From contig DASXYG010000112.1 of NCBI GenBank assembly GCA_036502625.1, positions 1-64,000 of the forward strand: a DNA stretch of 64,000 nucleotides, read 5' to 3'. The notes below the pieces were generated by a model, which did no database searches, was not told where the DNA came from, and saw nothing but the letters and a program-made list of their open reading frames with translations. Made by a program: the position numbers and the translations under genes. The stretch is from DASXYG01 sp036502625 (GTDB taxonomy: Bacteria > Actinomycetota > Actinomycetes > Streptosporangiales > Streptosporangiaceae). Below are positions 9,680-18,716 of the stretch, piece by piece (position 1 is the stretch's first letter; every line of letters begins with the position of its first letter).

Positions 9680-9873
9680 CCCCTGTTGAGCTGGGAATTG
9701 TGGACGACCGGAACCTGGCGGTTCGTCCGGCGGTATCCTTCGGGTGTCGGACATGACACCTCGCGGACAGGCTCGCTGTACCTCCATCGCTTCCTAGGCT
9801 GGGGTTCAGGCATGCGTCGCCCGGATGCGTGCCCGGCGTGGATCCCGTCAGCGACGCCGAGGAGCCAGTGCGC

Positions 9874-11334
9874 GTGAGCCGCCCGGCCGCCGTCTTCGTT
9901 CTCGCCGCAGGCGAGGGCACCAGAATGAAGTCGGCCACCCCAAAGGTCCTTCACGAAATCAGCGGACGCAGTCTGGTCGGCCACGTGCTGGCCGCCGCCC
10001 GCGAACTCCGACCACAGCGCCTCGTGGTGGTCGTCGGCCACGGCCGCGAGCAAGTGGTCCCCCATCTCGCGGCCGCCGACCCCGGCGCCGAGACCGTCGT
10101 CCAGGACCACCAGGGCGGCACGGGCCACGCGGTCCGCGTCGCGCTCGAGGCCACTGGTGTGATCAACGGCACCGTCCTCGTGACCTACGGCGACACCCCG
10201 CTCCTGTCCGCCGAGACGCTGGAGGGGCTCGCCGCGGCCCACGCGGAGTCCGGCAACGCGGTCACGGTGCTGTCGGCCGTCGTCCCCGACCCCACCGGCT
10301 ACGGGCGCATCGTCCGCGACACCGAGACGGGCGCCTTCACCGGCATCGTCGAGGAGAAGGACGCCACCGACGGCGAGCGCGCGATCACCGAGATGAACTC
10401 CGGCGTCTACGCCTTCGACGGCGCGCTGCTCGCCGACGCCGTCAAGCGCGTGACCACGAACAACGCCAAGGGCGAGGAGTACCTCACCGACGTCGTCTCG
10501 ATCCTCCGGGCGGACGGCCACCGGGTAGGCGTCAGCGTGGCCGGCGAGTGGCGCGAGATCCTCGGCGTCAACGACCGCGTCCAGCTCGCCGAGGCGCACG
10601 ACCTCCTGAACCAGCGCCTGCTCCGCGGCTGGATGCGCGCCGGCGTGAGCGTCGTCGACCCCCGTACGACCTGGGTCGACGTCACCGTCACCCTGGAGCC
10701 CGACTCCGTGATCGAGCCGAGCACCCAACTGCGCGGAACGACGACTGTCGCGACCGGCGCCCGCGTCGGCCCGAACTCCACGCTCACCGACACCACGATC
10801 GGCGCCGACGCCCACGTGTCGTACGCCGTGACCGAGCGCGCTGAGATCGGCCCCGAGGTCAGCGTCGGCCCGTACGCCTATCTCCGGCCGGGCACGGTCC
10901 TCGCCCGCGGCGCCAAGGCGGGTACCTACGTCGAGATGAAGAACGCCTCGATCGGCGCGGGCTCGAAGGTCCCGCACCTCACCTACGTCGGTGACGCCGA
11001 CATCGGTGTCGGCGCCAACATCGGCGCGTCGTCGGTCTTCGTGAACTACGACGGCGTCGGCAAGCACCGCTCGAAGATCGGCGACCACGTGCGGCTGGGC
11101 AGCGACAACATGTTCGTCGCCCCCGTCGAGGTGGGAGACGGCGCCTACACCGGCGCCGGCACCGTCGTCCGGCGCGACGTCCCTCCGGGCGCGCTGTCGG
11201 TGTCCGGCGGCCCGCAGCGGATCTTCGAGGGCTGGGTCGAGAACCGCCGTCCGGGTACGCCAGCGGCCGATGCCGCGCGGCGCGCGCGCGAGGAGGGGCG
11301 CGCGCCCGAGGAACCGGACGACACGGCGCGCTGA
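9874..11334 (+). CDS. glmU: Bifunctional GlmU: glucosamine-1-P acetyltransferase / UDP-GlcNAc pyrophosphorylase
   Basis: 486 residues from GTG 9874, preceded by GAGGAG at 9859-9864; longer starts back to 9829 add non-family residues. It makes UDP-N-acetylglucosamine for peptidoglycan and other glycans. The N-terminal nucleotidyltransferase has the signature LAAGEGTRM followed by the PK of TPKVLHE. The C-terminal half is a left-handed beta-helix of imperfect hexapeptides, with the acetyltransferase region around YLRPGT and NYDGVGKHRS. The short charged tail (AREEGRAPEEPDD) is disordered. Gene order glmU-prs-rplY-pth is conserved in actinobacteria, with 61 bp to prs. Confidence 0.95.
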   Translation: MSRPAAVFVLAAGEGTRMKSATPKVLHEISGRSLVGHVLAAARELRPQRLVVVVGHGREQVVPHLAAADPGAETVVQDHQGGTGHAVRVALEATGVINGTVLVTYGDTPLLSAETLEGLAAAHAESGNAVTVLSAVVPDPTGYGRIVRDTETGAFTGIVEEKDATDGERAITEMNSGVYAFDGALLADAVKRVTTNNAKGEEYLTDVVSILRADGHRVGVSVAGEWREILGVNDRVQLAEAHDLLNQRLLRGWMRAGVSVVDPRTTWVDVTVTLEPDSVIEPSTQLRGTTTVATGARVGPNSTLTDTTIGADAHVSYAVTERAEIGPEVSVGPYAYLRPGTVLARGAKAGTYVEMKNASIGAGSKVPHLTYVGDADIGVGANIGASSVFVNYDGVGKHRSKIGDHVRLGSDNMFVAPVEVGDGAYTGAGTVVRRDVPPGALSVSGGPQRIFEGWVENRRPGTPAADAARRAREEGRAPEEPDDTAR

Positions 11335-11395
11335 GGCGCCGAGAGCGACGCCCCGTCCGGCGGTGGGCGGGGCGGAGAACGAGGGGGAGTTGCTG

Positions 11396-12373
11396 GTGAC
11401 CGGGATCAAGGCGACGGGCGAGAAGAAGCTGATGCTCTTCTCCGGCCGCGCGTACCCCGACCTGACCGACGAGGTGGCCCAGTGTCTTGGCGTCGAGCCG
11501 ACGCCCACGTCGCTGTTCGACTTCGCCAACGGCGAGATCTTCGTCCGGTTCCTGGAATCGGTGCGCGGCTGTGACGCGTTCGTGCTGCAGTCGCACACGG
11601 CGCCGATCAACCAGTGGATCATGGAGCAGTTGATCATGGTGGACGCGCTGAAGCGCGCGTCGGCGAAGCGCATCACCGTGGTCGCGCCGTTCTTCGGCTA
11701 CGCGCGGCAGGACAAGAAGCACCGCGGCCGCGAGCCGATCTCGGCGCGGCTGATGGCCGACCTGTTCACCGCGGCGGGCGCCGACCGCCTGATGGCCGTC
11801 GACCTGCACACGGCGCAGATCCAGGGGTTCTTCGACGGCCCCGTCGACCACCTCGTCGCGCTGCCCATCCTGGCCGACTACGTGGAGAGCAAGCTCGACA
11901 CCTCCGAGGTCACGATCGTCGCGCCGGACGCCGGGCGCGTCCGCGTGGCGGAGAAGTGGACCGACCGGCTCGGCAGCCCGCTGGCGATCATCCACAAGCG
12001 CCGCGACCCCGACGTCGCGAACGAGGTGCGGATGTTCGAGGTCGTCGGCAAGGTGCGGGGCCGCACGTGCGTGATCGTGGACGACATGATCGACACGGGC
12101 GGCACGATCGTGAAGGCCGCCGAGGCGCTGTTCGAGCAGGGTGCCGCGAAGGTCATCGCGACGGCCACCCACGGCGTGCTGTCCGGTCCGGCTGTCGACC
12201 GGCTGAAGAACTCGGCGATCTCCGAGGTCGTGGTCACGAACACGCTGCCGATCCCCGAGGAGAACCAGTTCGACAAGCTGACCACGCTGTCGATCGCCCC
12301 GCTCATCGGCCGCGCGATCAGTGAGGTGTTCACCGATGGGTCGGTGACCAGCCTCTTCGATGGCGTGAACTAG
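11396..12373 (+). CDS. prs: Ribose-phosphate pyrophosphokinase (PRPP synthetase)
   Basis: 325 residues from GTG 11396, six bases after GAGGGGGAG; a TTG two codons earlier abuts the ribosome-binding site and is less likely. The enzyme transfers pyrophosphate from ATP to ribose-5-phosphate to give PRPP for nucleotide, His and Trp synthesis. Family motifs are FANGEIFVRF, FFGYARQDKKHRGREPIS, the metal site VDLHTAQIQGFF, the flexible loop KRRDPDVANE and the PRPP site VIVDDMIDTGGTI. It is cytosolic and normally hexameric. It follows glmU by 61 bp in one probable operon. Confidence 0.96.
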   Translation: MTGIKATGEKKLMLFSGRAYPDLTDEVAQCLGVEPTPTSLFDFANGEIFVRFLESVRGCDAFVLQSHTAPINQWIMEQLIMVDALKRASAKRITVVAPFFGYARQDKKHRGREPISARLMADLFTAAGADRLMAVDLHTAQIQGFFDGPVDHLVALPILADYVESKLDTSEVTIVAPDAGRVRVAEKWTDRLGSPLAIIHKRRDPDVANEVRMFEVVGKVRGRTCVIVDDMIDTGGTIVKAAEALFEQGAAKVIATATHGVLSGPAVDRLKNSAISEVVVTNTLPIPEENQFDKLTTLSIAPLIGRAISEVFTDGSVTSLFDGVN

Positions 12374-12523
12374 TCTTACGGATCGTCCGCGCCGATCCGG
12401 GGGACATCCTTGCGCCGAACGTCCGCTACGATGTAGAGGCTGCGTACGCAGGCTGTCATCTCCGCCGCGCCGCGTACGCGTGAAGACTTTGGTTTCACCC
12501 GCTGCCGCACGAGGAGTTTCGCC

Positions 12524-13159
12524 GTGTCCGAGGTACGCATCGCCGCCGAGCCGCGCACTGAGTTCGGTAAGGGCGCCGCCCGGCGTACCCGCCGGGCCGG
12601 CAAGGTGCCCGCCGTCCTCTATGGGCACGGCACCGAGCCGCGCCACCTGTCCCTGCCGGGTCACGACCTGATGCTGGCGTTGAAGACGCCGAACGTGCTG
12701 CTGCGCCTCGACGGCGTCGACGGCAACGACCTCGCGCTGCCGAAGTCGGTGCAGCGCGACCCGATCAAGGGCTTCCTGGAGCACGTCGACCTCATCGTGG
12801 TGTCGCGCGGCGAGAAGGTCACGGTCGAGATCCCGGTGGAGATCACCGGCGAGATCGCTCCGGGCGGCATGCTGGACCAGCAGCTCGTGCAGCTTGCCGT
12901 CGAGGCCGAGGCCACCCACATCCCCGGTTCCGTGACGGTCGACGTCTCGGGCCTGGAGCCGGGCGCGCACGTCACGGCCGCCGACCTCGCGCTGCCCACG
13001 GGCGTCACCCTGTCCACCGACGCGGAGTACGTCGTGGTGCAGGTGCTGGCCGAGCGCACCGCCGAGCAGGTCGAGGCGGAGCTGGCCGAGGCGGCGGGCG
13101 AGCAGCCGGCGGCCGAGGTCCCGACCGAGGCCGAGGCCGCGGCGGCGGCCGAGGAATAG
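12524..13159 (+). CDS. rplY: 50S ribosomal protein L25, CTC form
   Basis: 211 residues, GTG start with GAGGAG about nine bases upstream. The N-terminal L25 domain (SEVRIAAEPRTEFGKGAARR, PAVLYGHG) binds 5S rRNA. The second beta-rich CTC domain and an acidic Ala/Glu-rich tail extend it, as in general-stress-protein Ctc. A 150-bp leader separates it from prs and includes a small dyad GTGAA-N9-TTCAC at about 12479-12497. An own promoter is likely in that leader but no convincing -35/-10 pair is visible. Confidence 0.93.
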   Translation: MSEVRIAAEPRTEFGKGAARRTRRAGKVPAVLYGHGTEPRHLSLPGHDLMLALKTPNVLLRLDGVDGNDLALPKSVQRDPIKGFLEHVDLIVVSRGEKVTVEIPVEITGEIAPGGMLDQQLVQLAVEAEATHIPGSVTVDVSGLEPGAHVTAADLALPTGVTLSTDAEYVVVQVLAERTAEQVEAELAEAAGEQPAAEVPTEAEAAAAAEE

Positions 13160-13208
13160 GCCGCAGGTCCCTTTCCCCATTCGATACGCGCCCTGATTCG
13201 TACGCGAC

Positions 13209-13784
13209 ATGGCTGATGACCGCTGGCTGATCGCCGGGCTGGGAAATCCCGGACCCGAGTACGCCGGTAACCGGCACAACGCCGGATTCATGGTGGTCGA
13301 CGCCCTCGCCGAACGGATCGGGGCGCGTTTTCGCGCCCACAAAGGGCGCGCCGACGTAGCGGTGGGGCGGCTCGCCGAGCGGCAGGCGGTGCTGGTCAGG
13401 CCCCGGTCGTACATGAACCTCTCCGGCGGTCCGGTGGCCGCCGTACGCGATTTCTACAAGGTGCCGCCCGGGCGGATCGTCGTCGTGCACGACGAGCTCG
13501 ACCTGGACTTCGGTGTGCTGCGGGTGAAGCAGGGCGGCGGCGCCGGCGGGCACAACGGGCTGCGGTCGCTGACGCGGTCGCTCGGCGGGCCCGACTACCT
13601 CAGGGTGCGGTTCGGCATCGGGCGGCCGCCCGGGCGGATGGATCCGGCGGCGTACGTGCTGCGTGACTTCTCGGCCGCGGAGCGTACGGATCTGGGTGTG
13701 GAGATCGAGCGCGCGTGCGACGCCGTTGAGTCACTGCTGCGTCACGGGCTTGTCGCCACGCAGAACGATATTCACGCACCGTAG
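13209..13784 (+). CDS. pth: Peptidyl-tRNA hydrolase
   Basis: 191 residues. It releases stalled peptides from peptidyl-tRNA. Motifs: GLGNPGPEYAGNRHNAGF with the catalytic His in the HNAGF segment, YMNLSG, and VVHDELDL with the conserved Asp, followed by KQGGGAGGHNGLRS. Length and order are typical. It lies 49 bp after rplY, completing the glmU-prs-rplY-pth run. The DNA after its stop becomes markedly AT-richer. Confidence 0.96.
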   Translation: MADDRWLIAGLGNPGPEYAGNRHNAGFMVVDALAERIGARFRAHKGRADVAVGRLAERQAVLVRPRSYMNLSGGPVAAVRDFYKVPPGRIVVVHDELDLDFGVLRVKQGGGAGGHNGLRSLTRSLGGPDYLRVRFGIGRPPGRMDPAAYVLRDFSAAERTDLGVEIERACDAVESLLRHGLVATQNDIHAP

Positions 13785-14117
13785 ATAATTCGCGGCGATT
13801 CGTAATCGTATTCGGCGGGAATTTCGGGCGTTCCGATTCGGCGGAGTGTGACCGGCGCAGGCGATTTCCACCTGGCCCGATAGCTCCTTGTGGTCGTCCA
13901 GGATCCCGTGACGGCGGCTTTTGGACACGCCGACCTGGGATTTCTCTGGAGAGGCCGCATTTGGTCTGTGGATATCCATTCTTGATCTAGCCAGCGATCG
14001 TAAGATGCTGGCACGAAACGGACGTGGTCTGATCGTCAACCCCGTCGCGGCGGCGAGCGTCTGTCTCGTATGGCCCCAATGACGCTGGGCCGGGCTTCAT
14101 CGAGGGTGAGGGATCGA
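13785..14117. other. AT-richer intergenic region, probable promoter of the polysaccharide locus
   Basis: No coding frame here shows gene-like codon use on either strand. The stretch is clearly poorer in GC than the flanking genes and marks the border between the housekeeping run and the accessory locus. TAAGAT at 14001-14006 could be a -10 box, but a matching -35 is not convincing. GAGGG at 14108-14112 is the ribosome-binding site of the next gene. Confidence 0.45.
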
Positions 14118-15581
14118 ATGGCCGTCGTTGACGAGCGCCGTACCACGAGTGTGCGGTCTGAGCGGTCGCGCGCCGCTGAGCAGGCCGTCTGGGTCCGCCG
14201 GCACGTCCGCGCCGCGGTGGCCGCGGATTTCGGGTGTGCGCTGGTCGCGGCGCTCGTCGCGTTGTTCGGCCGGTTCCAGGAGCCGTTCCACGCGTTCCTG
14301 GTGCCCTACCAGATCCTCACCGTGGGGCTGCCGTTCGTCTGGGTCGCGGCGATCGCGATCAGCCGCGGCTACCAGCCCCGGTTCATCGGCCTCGGGTCCG
14401 ACGAGTTCCGCCGCGTGCTCAACGCGGGCATCACGCTGACGGCCGCCGTAGCCGTCCTCGCGTACGCCACGAAGACCGACATCGCCCGCGGCTACGTCGT
14501 CGTCGCGCTGCCGCTGGCGACCTTCCTCGACCTCGCCGCGCGCTACGCCCTCCGCCGCCGGCTGCACCGCATGTGGGCGCGCGGCCGGTGCATGCGCCGC
14601 GTCGTCGCCGTGGGGCACCGGGCGTCGGTGGCCGACCTCATCCGCCGGTTCCGCCGCGAGCAGTACCACGGGATGGACGTCGTGGCCGTGTGCCTGCCCG
14701 CCGGGCGTGCCGACGCCGAGGAGATCGACGGCGTGCCCGTGCTCGGCGACTTCTCCGACGCCGAGCTGTCCGTCGACCAGTCCGAGGCCGACACGGTCGC
14801 CGTCCTGTCGTGCCCCGAGATGGACGGCACGACCCTGCGGCGGCTGGCCTGGCGCCTGGAGAAGACCGGCACCGACCTCTGCGTCGCGCCCGCCCTGATG
14901 GACGTCGCCGGCCCCCGTACGACCATCCGCCCGGTCGCCGGGCTCCCCCTTTTACACGTCGAGCACCCGGAGCTCGACGGCGCCGGGAAGCTGATCAAGA
15001 GCCTGATGGACCGAATGGGCGCGGGCCTCGCACTGGTGCTGCTGTCCCCGGTGTTCCTGGTGATCACCGTGTTGATCCGGACGAGCGGCCCGGGGAACGT
15101 GCTGTTCAAGCAGACCCGCGTGGGCAAGAACGGCCGCGAGTTCACCGTGCTGAAGTTCCGCACGATGGTGCGCGACGCGGAGCGCATGAAGACGCAGTTG
15201 ACGGTGCGCAACGACCACAAGGGCGTGCTCTTCAAGATCAAGAACGACCCGCGCATCACGCGGGTGGGCGGCTTCCTGCGCCGCTACTCCCTCGACGAAC
15301 TGCCCCAGTTGCTGAACGTCCTGCTGGGCGACATGTCGCTGGTGGGGCCGCGGCCGCCGCTGCCGGACGAGGTCGCGCAGTACGGCTTCGACGTCCGGCG
15401 CCGGCTCGTGGTGAAGCCGGGCATGACCGGGCTGTGGCAGGTGGGCGGCAGGTCCGACCTCTCGTGGGAGGAGTCGGTCCGCCTCGACCTCCGCTACGTG
15501 GAGAACTGGTCGCTCGCGCTGGACCTGCAGATCATGTGGAAGACGGTCGCCGCCGTGCTGCGCGGCTCCGGTGCGTACTGA
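14118..15581 (+). CDS. Polyprenyl-phosphate glycosyl-1-phosphate transferase (polysaccharide priming enzyme)
   Basis: 487 residues from ATG 14118, five bases after GAGGG; an ATG at 14070 lacks such a site. The N-terminal half has four membrane segments and a CoA-binding-like domain, as in WbaP/EpsE initiating transferases. One more membrane helix (GAGLALVLLSPVFLVITVLI) precedes the catalytic PNPT core. Core motifs are FKQTRVGKNGREFTVLKFRTM, LRRYSLDELPQLLNVLLGDM, SLVGPRPPLP and KPGMTGLWQV. It moves a sugar phosphate from a nucleotide sugar onto undecaprenyl phosphate, the first step of the polymer. Codon 279 is TTA (14952-14954), rare in such genomes. It heads the plus-strand arm with cysQ, cysD and cysN. 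Confidence 0.92.
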   Translation: MAVVDERRTTSVRSERSRAAEQAVWVRRHVRAAVAADFGCALVAALVALFGRFQEPFHAFLVPYQILTVGLPFVWVAAIAISRGYQPRFIGLGSDEFRRVLNAGITLTAAVAVLAYATKTDIARGYVVVALPLATFLDLAARYALRRRLHRMWARGRCMRRVVAVGHRASVADLIRRFRREQYHGMDVVAVCLPAGRADAEEIDGVPVLGDFSDAELSVDQSEADTVAVLSCPEMDGTTLRRLAWRLEKTGTDLCVAPALMDVAGPRTTIRPVAGLPLLHVEHPELDGAGKLIKSLMDRMGAGLALVLLSPVFLVITVLIRTSGPGNVLFKQTRVGKNGREFTVLKFRTMVRDAERMKTQLTVRNDHKGVLFKIKNDPRITRVGGFLRRYSLDELPQLLNVLLGDMSLVGPRPPLPDEVAQYGFDVRRRLVVKPGMTGLWQVGGRSDLSWEESVRLDLRYVENWSLALDLQIMWKTVAAVLRGSGAY

Positions 15582-15638
15582 CCCGGCCGGTACGCTTCCG
15601 ATGCCGATCTGACCACGAGAACGAGGGATTCCACGCCG

Positions 15639-16409
15639 ATGAGCTCCGACGACCACTCACTCGCCGCCGAACTCGCCAACGGCGCCGGCGAGGTGCTGCT
15701 GGCGCTGCGCGCCGACCAGGGCTTCGCCGACCAGCGCGCGCTGCGCGACGCCGGCGACCGGTCCGCGCACGAGTACCTCATGGCGGAGCTGGCGCGGGCG
15801 CGTCCGGGTGACGCGGTGCTGTCCGAGGAGGGCAAGGACGACAAGCGGCGGTTGTCCGCCGACCGCGTGTGGATCGTCGACCCGCTCGACGGCACCCGCG
15901 AGTACGGCGAGGAGGGCCGCGACGACTGGGCGGTGCACGTCGCGCTGTGGGAGCGCGGCGGCGACGCGGACGGCGGCCTGACGGCGGGCGCCGTGGCGCT
16001 GCCCGCGCGCGGCACCACGCTGAGCACGGCCGACCCGCTGCCGCTCCCCGCGCCCGCGGGGATGCGCATCGCGGTGAGCCGCACCCGTCCGCCCGCGCTG
16101 GTCGACGCCCTGGTGGGCTGGCTCGGGGAGCGCGGCGTCGAGGCCGCGCTCGTGCCGATGGGCTCGGCCGGCGTGAAGATCACCGCCGTACTGCGCGGCG
16201 AGGTGGACGCCTACGTCCACGCCGGCGGGCAGTACGAATGGGACTCCGCCGCGCCGGTCGCGCTGGTCCAGGCGGCGGGGGCGCACGCCTCGCGGATCGA
16301 CGGCGCCGAGCTGCTCTACAACCGAGACGACGTCCTGCTCCCCGACCTGCTGGTCTGCCTGCCCGAGGCGGCCGCGGTGCTGCTGGAGGGAATCAAAGCG
16401 GTGTCGTAG
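15639..16409 (+). CDS. cysQ: 3'(2'),5'-bisphosphate nucleotidase CysQ
   Basis: 256 residues of the inositol-monophosphatase fold. It hydrolyses PAP, the toxic by-product of PAPS-dependent sulfation, to AMP. Metal-binding motifs are SEEGKDD (62-68) and DPLDGTREY (81-89), with a later Asp in WDSAAPVAL. It lies between the priming transferase and cysD on the same strand. In a locus with two sulfotransferases its job is most simply to recycle PAP from them. Cytosolic. Confidence 0.92.
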   Translation: MSSDDHSLAAELANGAGEVLLALRADQGFADQRALRDAGDRSAHEYLMAELARARPGDAVLSEEGKDDKRRLSADRVWIVDPLDGTREYGEEGRDDWAVHVALWERGGDADGGLTAGAVALPARGTTLSTADPLPLPAPAGMRIAVSRTRPPALVDALVGWLGERGVEAALVPMGSAGVKITAVLRGEVDAYVHAGGQYEWDSAAPVALVQAAGAHASRIDGAELLYNRDDVLLPDLLVCLPEAAAVLLEGIKAVS

Positions 16410-16539
16410 GAACTTATCCACAAGAACCGGCACCCGGGCAACGGAGGTCGGGGTGACAGATAGTCTTTGCAGCGGCATTACGTACGCGGCGCTCGCGACC
16501 CCGGCGGGCGAGGATCGCAACCGAGGAATGATCCCAACC

Positions 16540-17451
16540 ATGCGCAGCGATTACCTGCTCTCGCAGCTCGACGTGCTCGAGGCCGAGTCGATCCACATCA
16601 TGCGTGAGGTCGCGGCCGAGTTCGAGCGTCCCGTGCTGCTGTTCTCCGGCGGCAAGGACTCGATCGTCATGCTGCGGCTCGCGGAGAAGGCGTTCTGGCC
16701 CGCGCCGATCCCCTTCCCCGTGATGCACGTCGACACCGGCCACAACTTCGGCGAGGTCATGGAGTTCCGCGACCGCCGCGTGGCCGAGCTCGGCCTGCGC
16801 CTGGTCGTGGCGTCCGTGCAGGACGCGATCGACGCCGGTCGCGTGGTCGAGGAGAAGGGCCGCCGGGCCAGCCGCAACCGCCTCCAGACGGTGCCGCTGC
16901 TCGACGCGATCGAGGAGCACCGGTTCGACGCGGTGTTCGGCGGCGCGCGGCGCGACGAGGAGAAGGCGCGCGCGAAGGAGCGCGTGTTCTCCTTCCGCGA
17001 CGAGTTCGGCCAGTGGGACCCGAAGAACCAGCGCCCCGAGCTGTGGAGCCTGTACAACACGCGGCTCTCCCAGGGGGAGCACATCCGGGTCTTCCCGATC
17101 TCCAACTGGACCGAGCTCGACATCTGGGACTACATCACCAGGGAGAGCCTGGAGATCCCGTCGATCTACTTCGCGCACCGCAGGCGCGTGTTCGAGCGCG
17201 ACGGCCTGCTGCTGTCGGAGAACCCGTTCCTCACGCCCGACGACAGCGAGCCGGTGGTCGAGAAGACCGTCCGCTACCGCACCGTCGGCGACATGACCTG
17301 CACGGGCGCGGTGGAGTCCACGGCGGACACCGTCGCCGAGGTGATCGCCGAGATCGCCGCGACGCGGCTCACCGAGCGCGGCCAGACCCGTGCCGACGAC
17401 CGCACCAGCGAGGCGGCGATGGAAGACCGGAAGCGCGAGGGGTACTTCTAG
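16540..17451 (+). CDS. cysD: Sulfate adenylyltransferase subunit 2 (CysD)
   Basis: 303 residues from ATG 16540; another ATG at 16528 and a longer frame from 16453 exist but the family begins near LDVLEAESIHIMREVAAEF. It is the catalytic half of the GTP-driven ATP sulfurylase that makes APS from sulfate and ATP. PP-loop SGGKDSIVML (36-45), substrate region HVDTGHNF, GGARRDEEKARAKER and the C-terminal RYRTVGDMTCTG are all intact. Two bases separate it from cysN. In this locus it supplies APS for sulfation. The 130-bp leader holds a TTATCCACA 9-mer, discussed among rejected items. Confidence 0.95.
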   Translation: MRSDYLLSQLDVLEAESIHIMREVAAEFERPVLLFSGGKDSIVMLRLAEKAFWPAPIPFPVMHVDTGHNFGEVMEFRDRRVAELGLRLVVASVQDAIDAGRVVEEKGRRASRNRLQTVPLLDAIEEHRFDAVFGGARRDEEKARAKERVFSFRDEFGQWDPKNQRPELWSLYNTRLSQGEHIRVFPISNWTELDIWDYITRESLEIPSIYFAHRRRVFERDGLLLSENPFLTPDDSEPVVEKTVRYRTVGDMTCTGAVESTADTVAEVIAEIAATRLTERGQTRADDRTSEAAMEDRKREGYF

Positions 17452-17453
17452 AG

Positions 17454-18716
17454 ATGGACATTCTGCGGTTCGCCACCGCCGGCTCGGTCGACGACGGCAA
17501 GAGCACCCTCATCGGCCGCCTGCTCTACGACTCGAAGTCGATCTTCGAGGACCAACTGGAGTCCGTGGAGCGCACCAGCCGCGACCGGGGCGAGGAACAG
17601 ACCAACCTGGCGCTGCTCACCGACGGCCTGCGCGCCGAGCGCGAGCAGGGCATCACGATCGACGTGGCGTATCGCTACTTCGCGACCCCGCGCCGCAAGT
17701 TCATCATCGCCGACACCCCGGGCCACGTTCAGTACACCCGGAACATGGTGACCGGCGCGTCCACCGCCGACCTCGCCGTGGTGCTGATCGACGCCCGCAA
17801 GGGCCTGCTGGAGCAGAGCCGCCGCCACGCGTTCCTCGCGACGCTGCTGCGCGTGCCGCACCTCCTGCTCGCGATCAACAAGATGGACCTCGTCGACTAC
17901 GACCAGGCCACCTTCGAGCGCATCAAGGACGAGTTCACCGCGTTCGCCACGAAGCTCGAGGTCGGCGACCTCACGTTCGTGCCGATCTCCGCGCTGCACG
18001 GCGACAACGTGGTCGAGCGCTCCGCGAACATGCCGTGGTACGACGGGCCCTCGCTGCTGCACCACCTGGAGAACGTGCACATCGCGTCCGACCGCAACCT
18101 GATCGACGCGCGGTTCCCCGTGCAGTACGTCATCCGCCCGCACCGCGCCACCGACCCCGACCTGCACGACTACCGGGGCTACGCCGGCCAGGTCGCCGGC
18201 GGCGTGCTCAAGCCCGGCGACGAGGTCGTGCACCTCCCGTCCGGCCTGCAGAGCCGCGTGGCCAGCATCGACACCATGGACGGCCCGGTCGACGAGGCGT
18301 TCTCCCCGATGTCGGTCACGCTCCGCCTCGAAGACGACATCGACATCTCCCGCGGCGACATGATCTGCCGGCCCGGCAACCAGCCGCACACCGCGCAGAA
18401 CATCGAGGCGATGATCTGCTGGATGAGCGACGACCACGCGCTGACACCGCGCACCAGGCTGGTCATCAAGCACACCACGCGTACGGCACGCGCCGTCGTG
18501 AAGGATCTCGCGTACCGGCTCGACGTGAACACGCTGCACCGCGACGAGGACGCCGACCGCCTGGGGCTGAACGAGATCGGCCGGGTCAGCCTGCGGGTCA
18601 CCCAGCCGCTGTTCTGCGATCCGTACAACCGGAATCGCGACACCGGCGGCTTCATCCTCATCGACGAGGGGACGAACGCGACCGTCGCGGCGGGAATGAT
18701 CGTGGACGCGAGTTGA
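17454..18716 (+). CDS. cysN: Sulfate adenylyltransferase subunit 1 (CysN), GTPase
   Basis: 420 residues. GTPase partner of CysD, with an EF-Tu-like G domain and two beta-barrel domains. G1 GSVDDGKST (10-18), switch residues in REQGITIDVAYRYF, G3 DTPGH (87-91) and G4 NKMD (142-145) are intact. No APS-kinase domain is fused at the C-terminus, unlike CysNC proteins; that activity is encoded separately at 34219-35817. Its stop overlaps the TTG start of the sulfotransferase gene, coupling APS synthesis and sulfate transfer in one transcript. Confidence 0.95.
   Translation: MDILRFATAGSVDDGKSTLIGRLLYDSKSIFEDQLESVERTSRDRGEEQTNLALLTDGLRAEREQGITIDVAYRYFATPRRKFIIADTPGHVQYTRNMVTGASTADLAVVLIDARKGLLEQSRRHAFLATLLRVPHLLLAINKMDLVDYDQATFERIKDEFTAFATKLEVGDLTFVPISALHGDNVVERSANMPWYDGPSLLHHLENVHIASDRNLIDARFPVQYVIRPHRATDPDLHDYRGYAGQVAGGVLKPGDEVVHLPSGLQSRVASIDTMDGPVDEAFSPMSVTLRLEDDIDISRGDMICRPGNQPHTAQNIEAMICWMSDDHALTPRTRLVIKHTTRTARAVVKDLAYRLDVNTLHRDEDADRLGLNEIGRVSLRVTQPLFCDPYNRNRDTGGFILIDEGTNATVAAGMIVDAS

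Noticed and set aside
12374..12523. Possible riboswitch or attenuator before rplY
   Set aside because: Only a five-base dyad (GTGAA/TTCAC) is visible. No known riboswitch core could be matched by eye.
16414..16422. TTATCCACA, identical to the DnaA-box consensus, upstream of cysD
   Set aside because: Only one box is present. There is no cluster, AT-rich unwinding element or dnaA/dnaN gene, so an origin is not supported. A single box may still bind DnaA.
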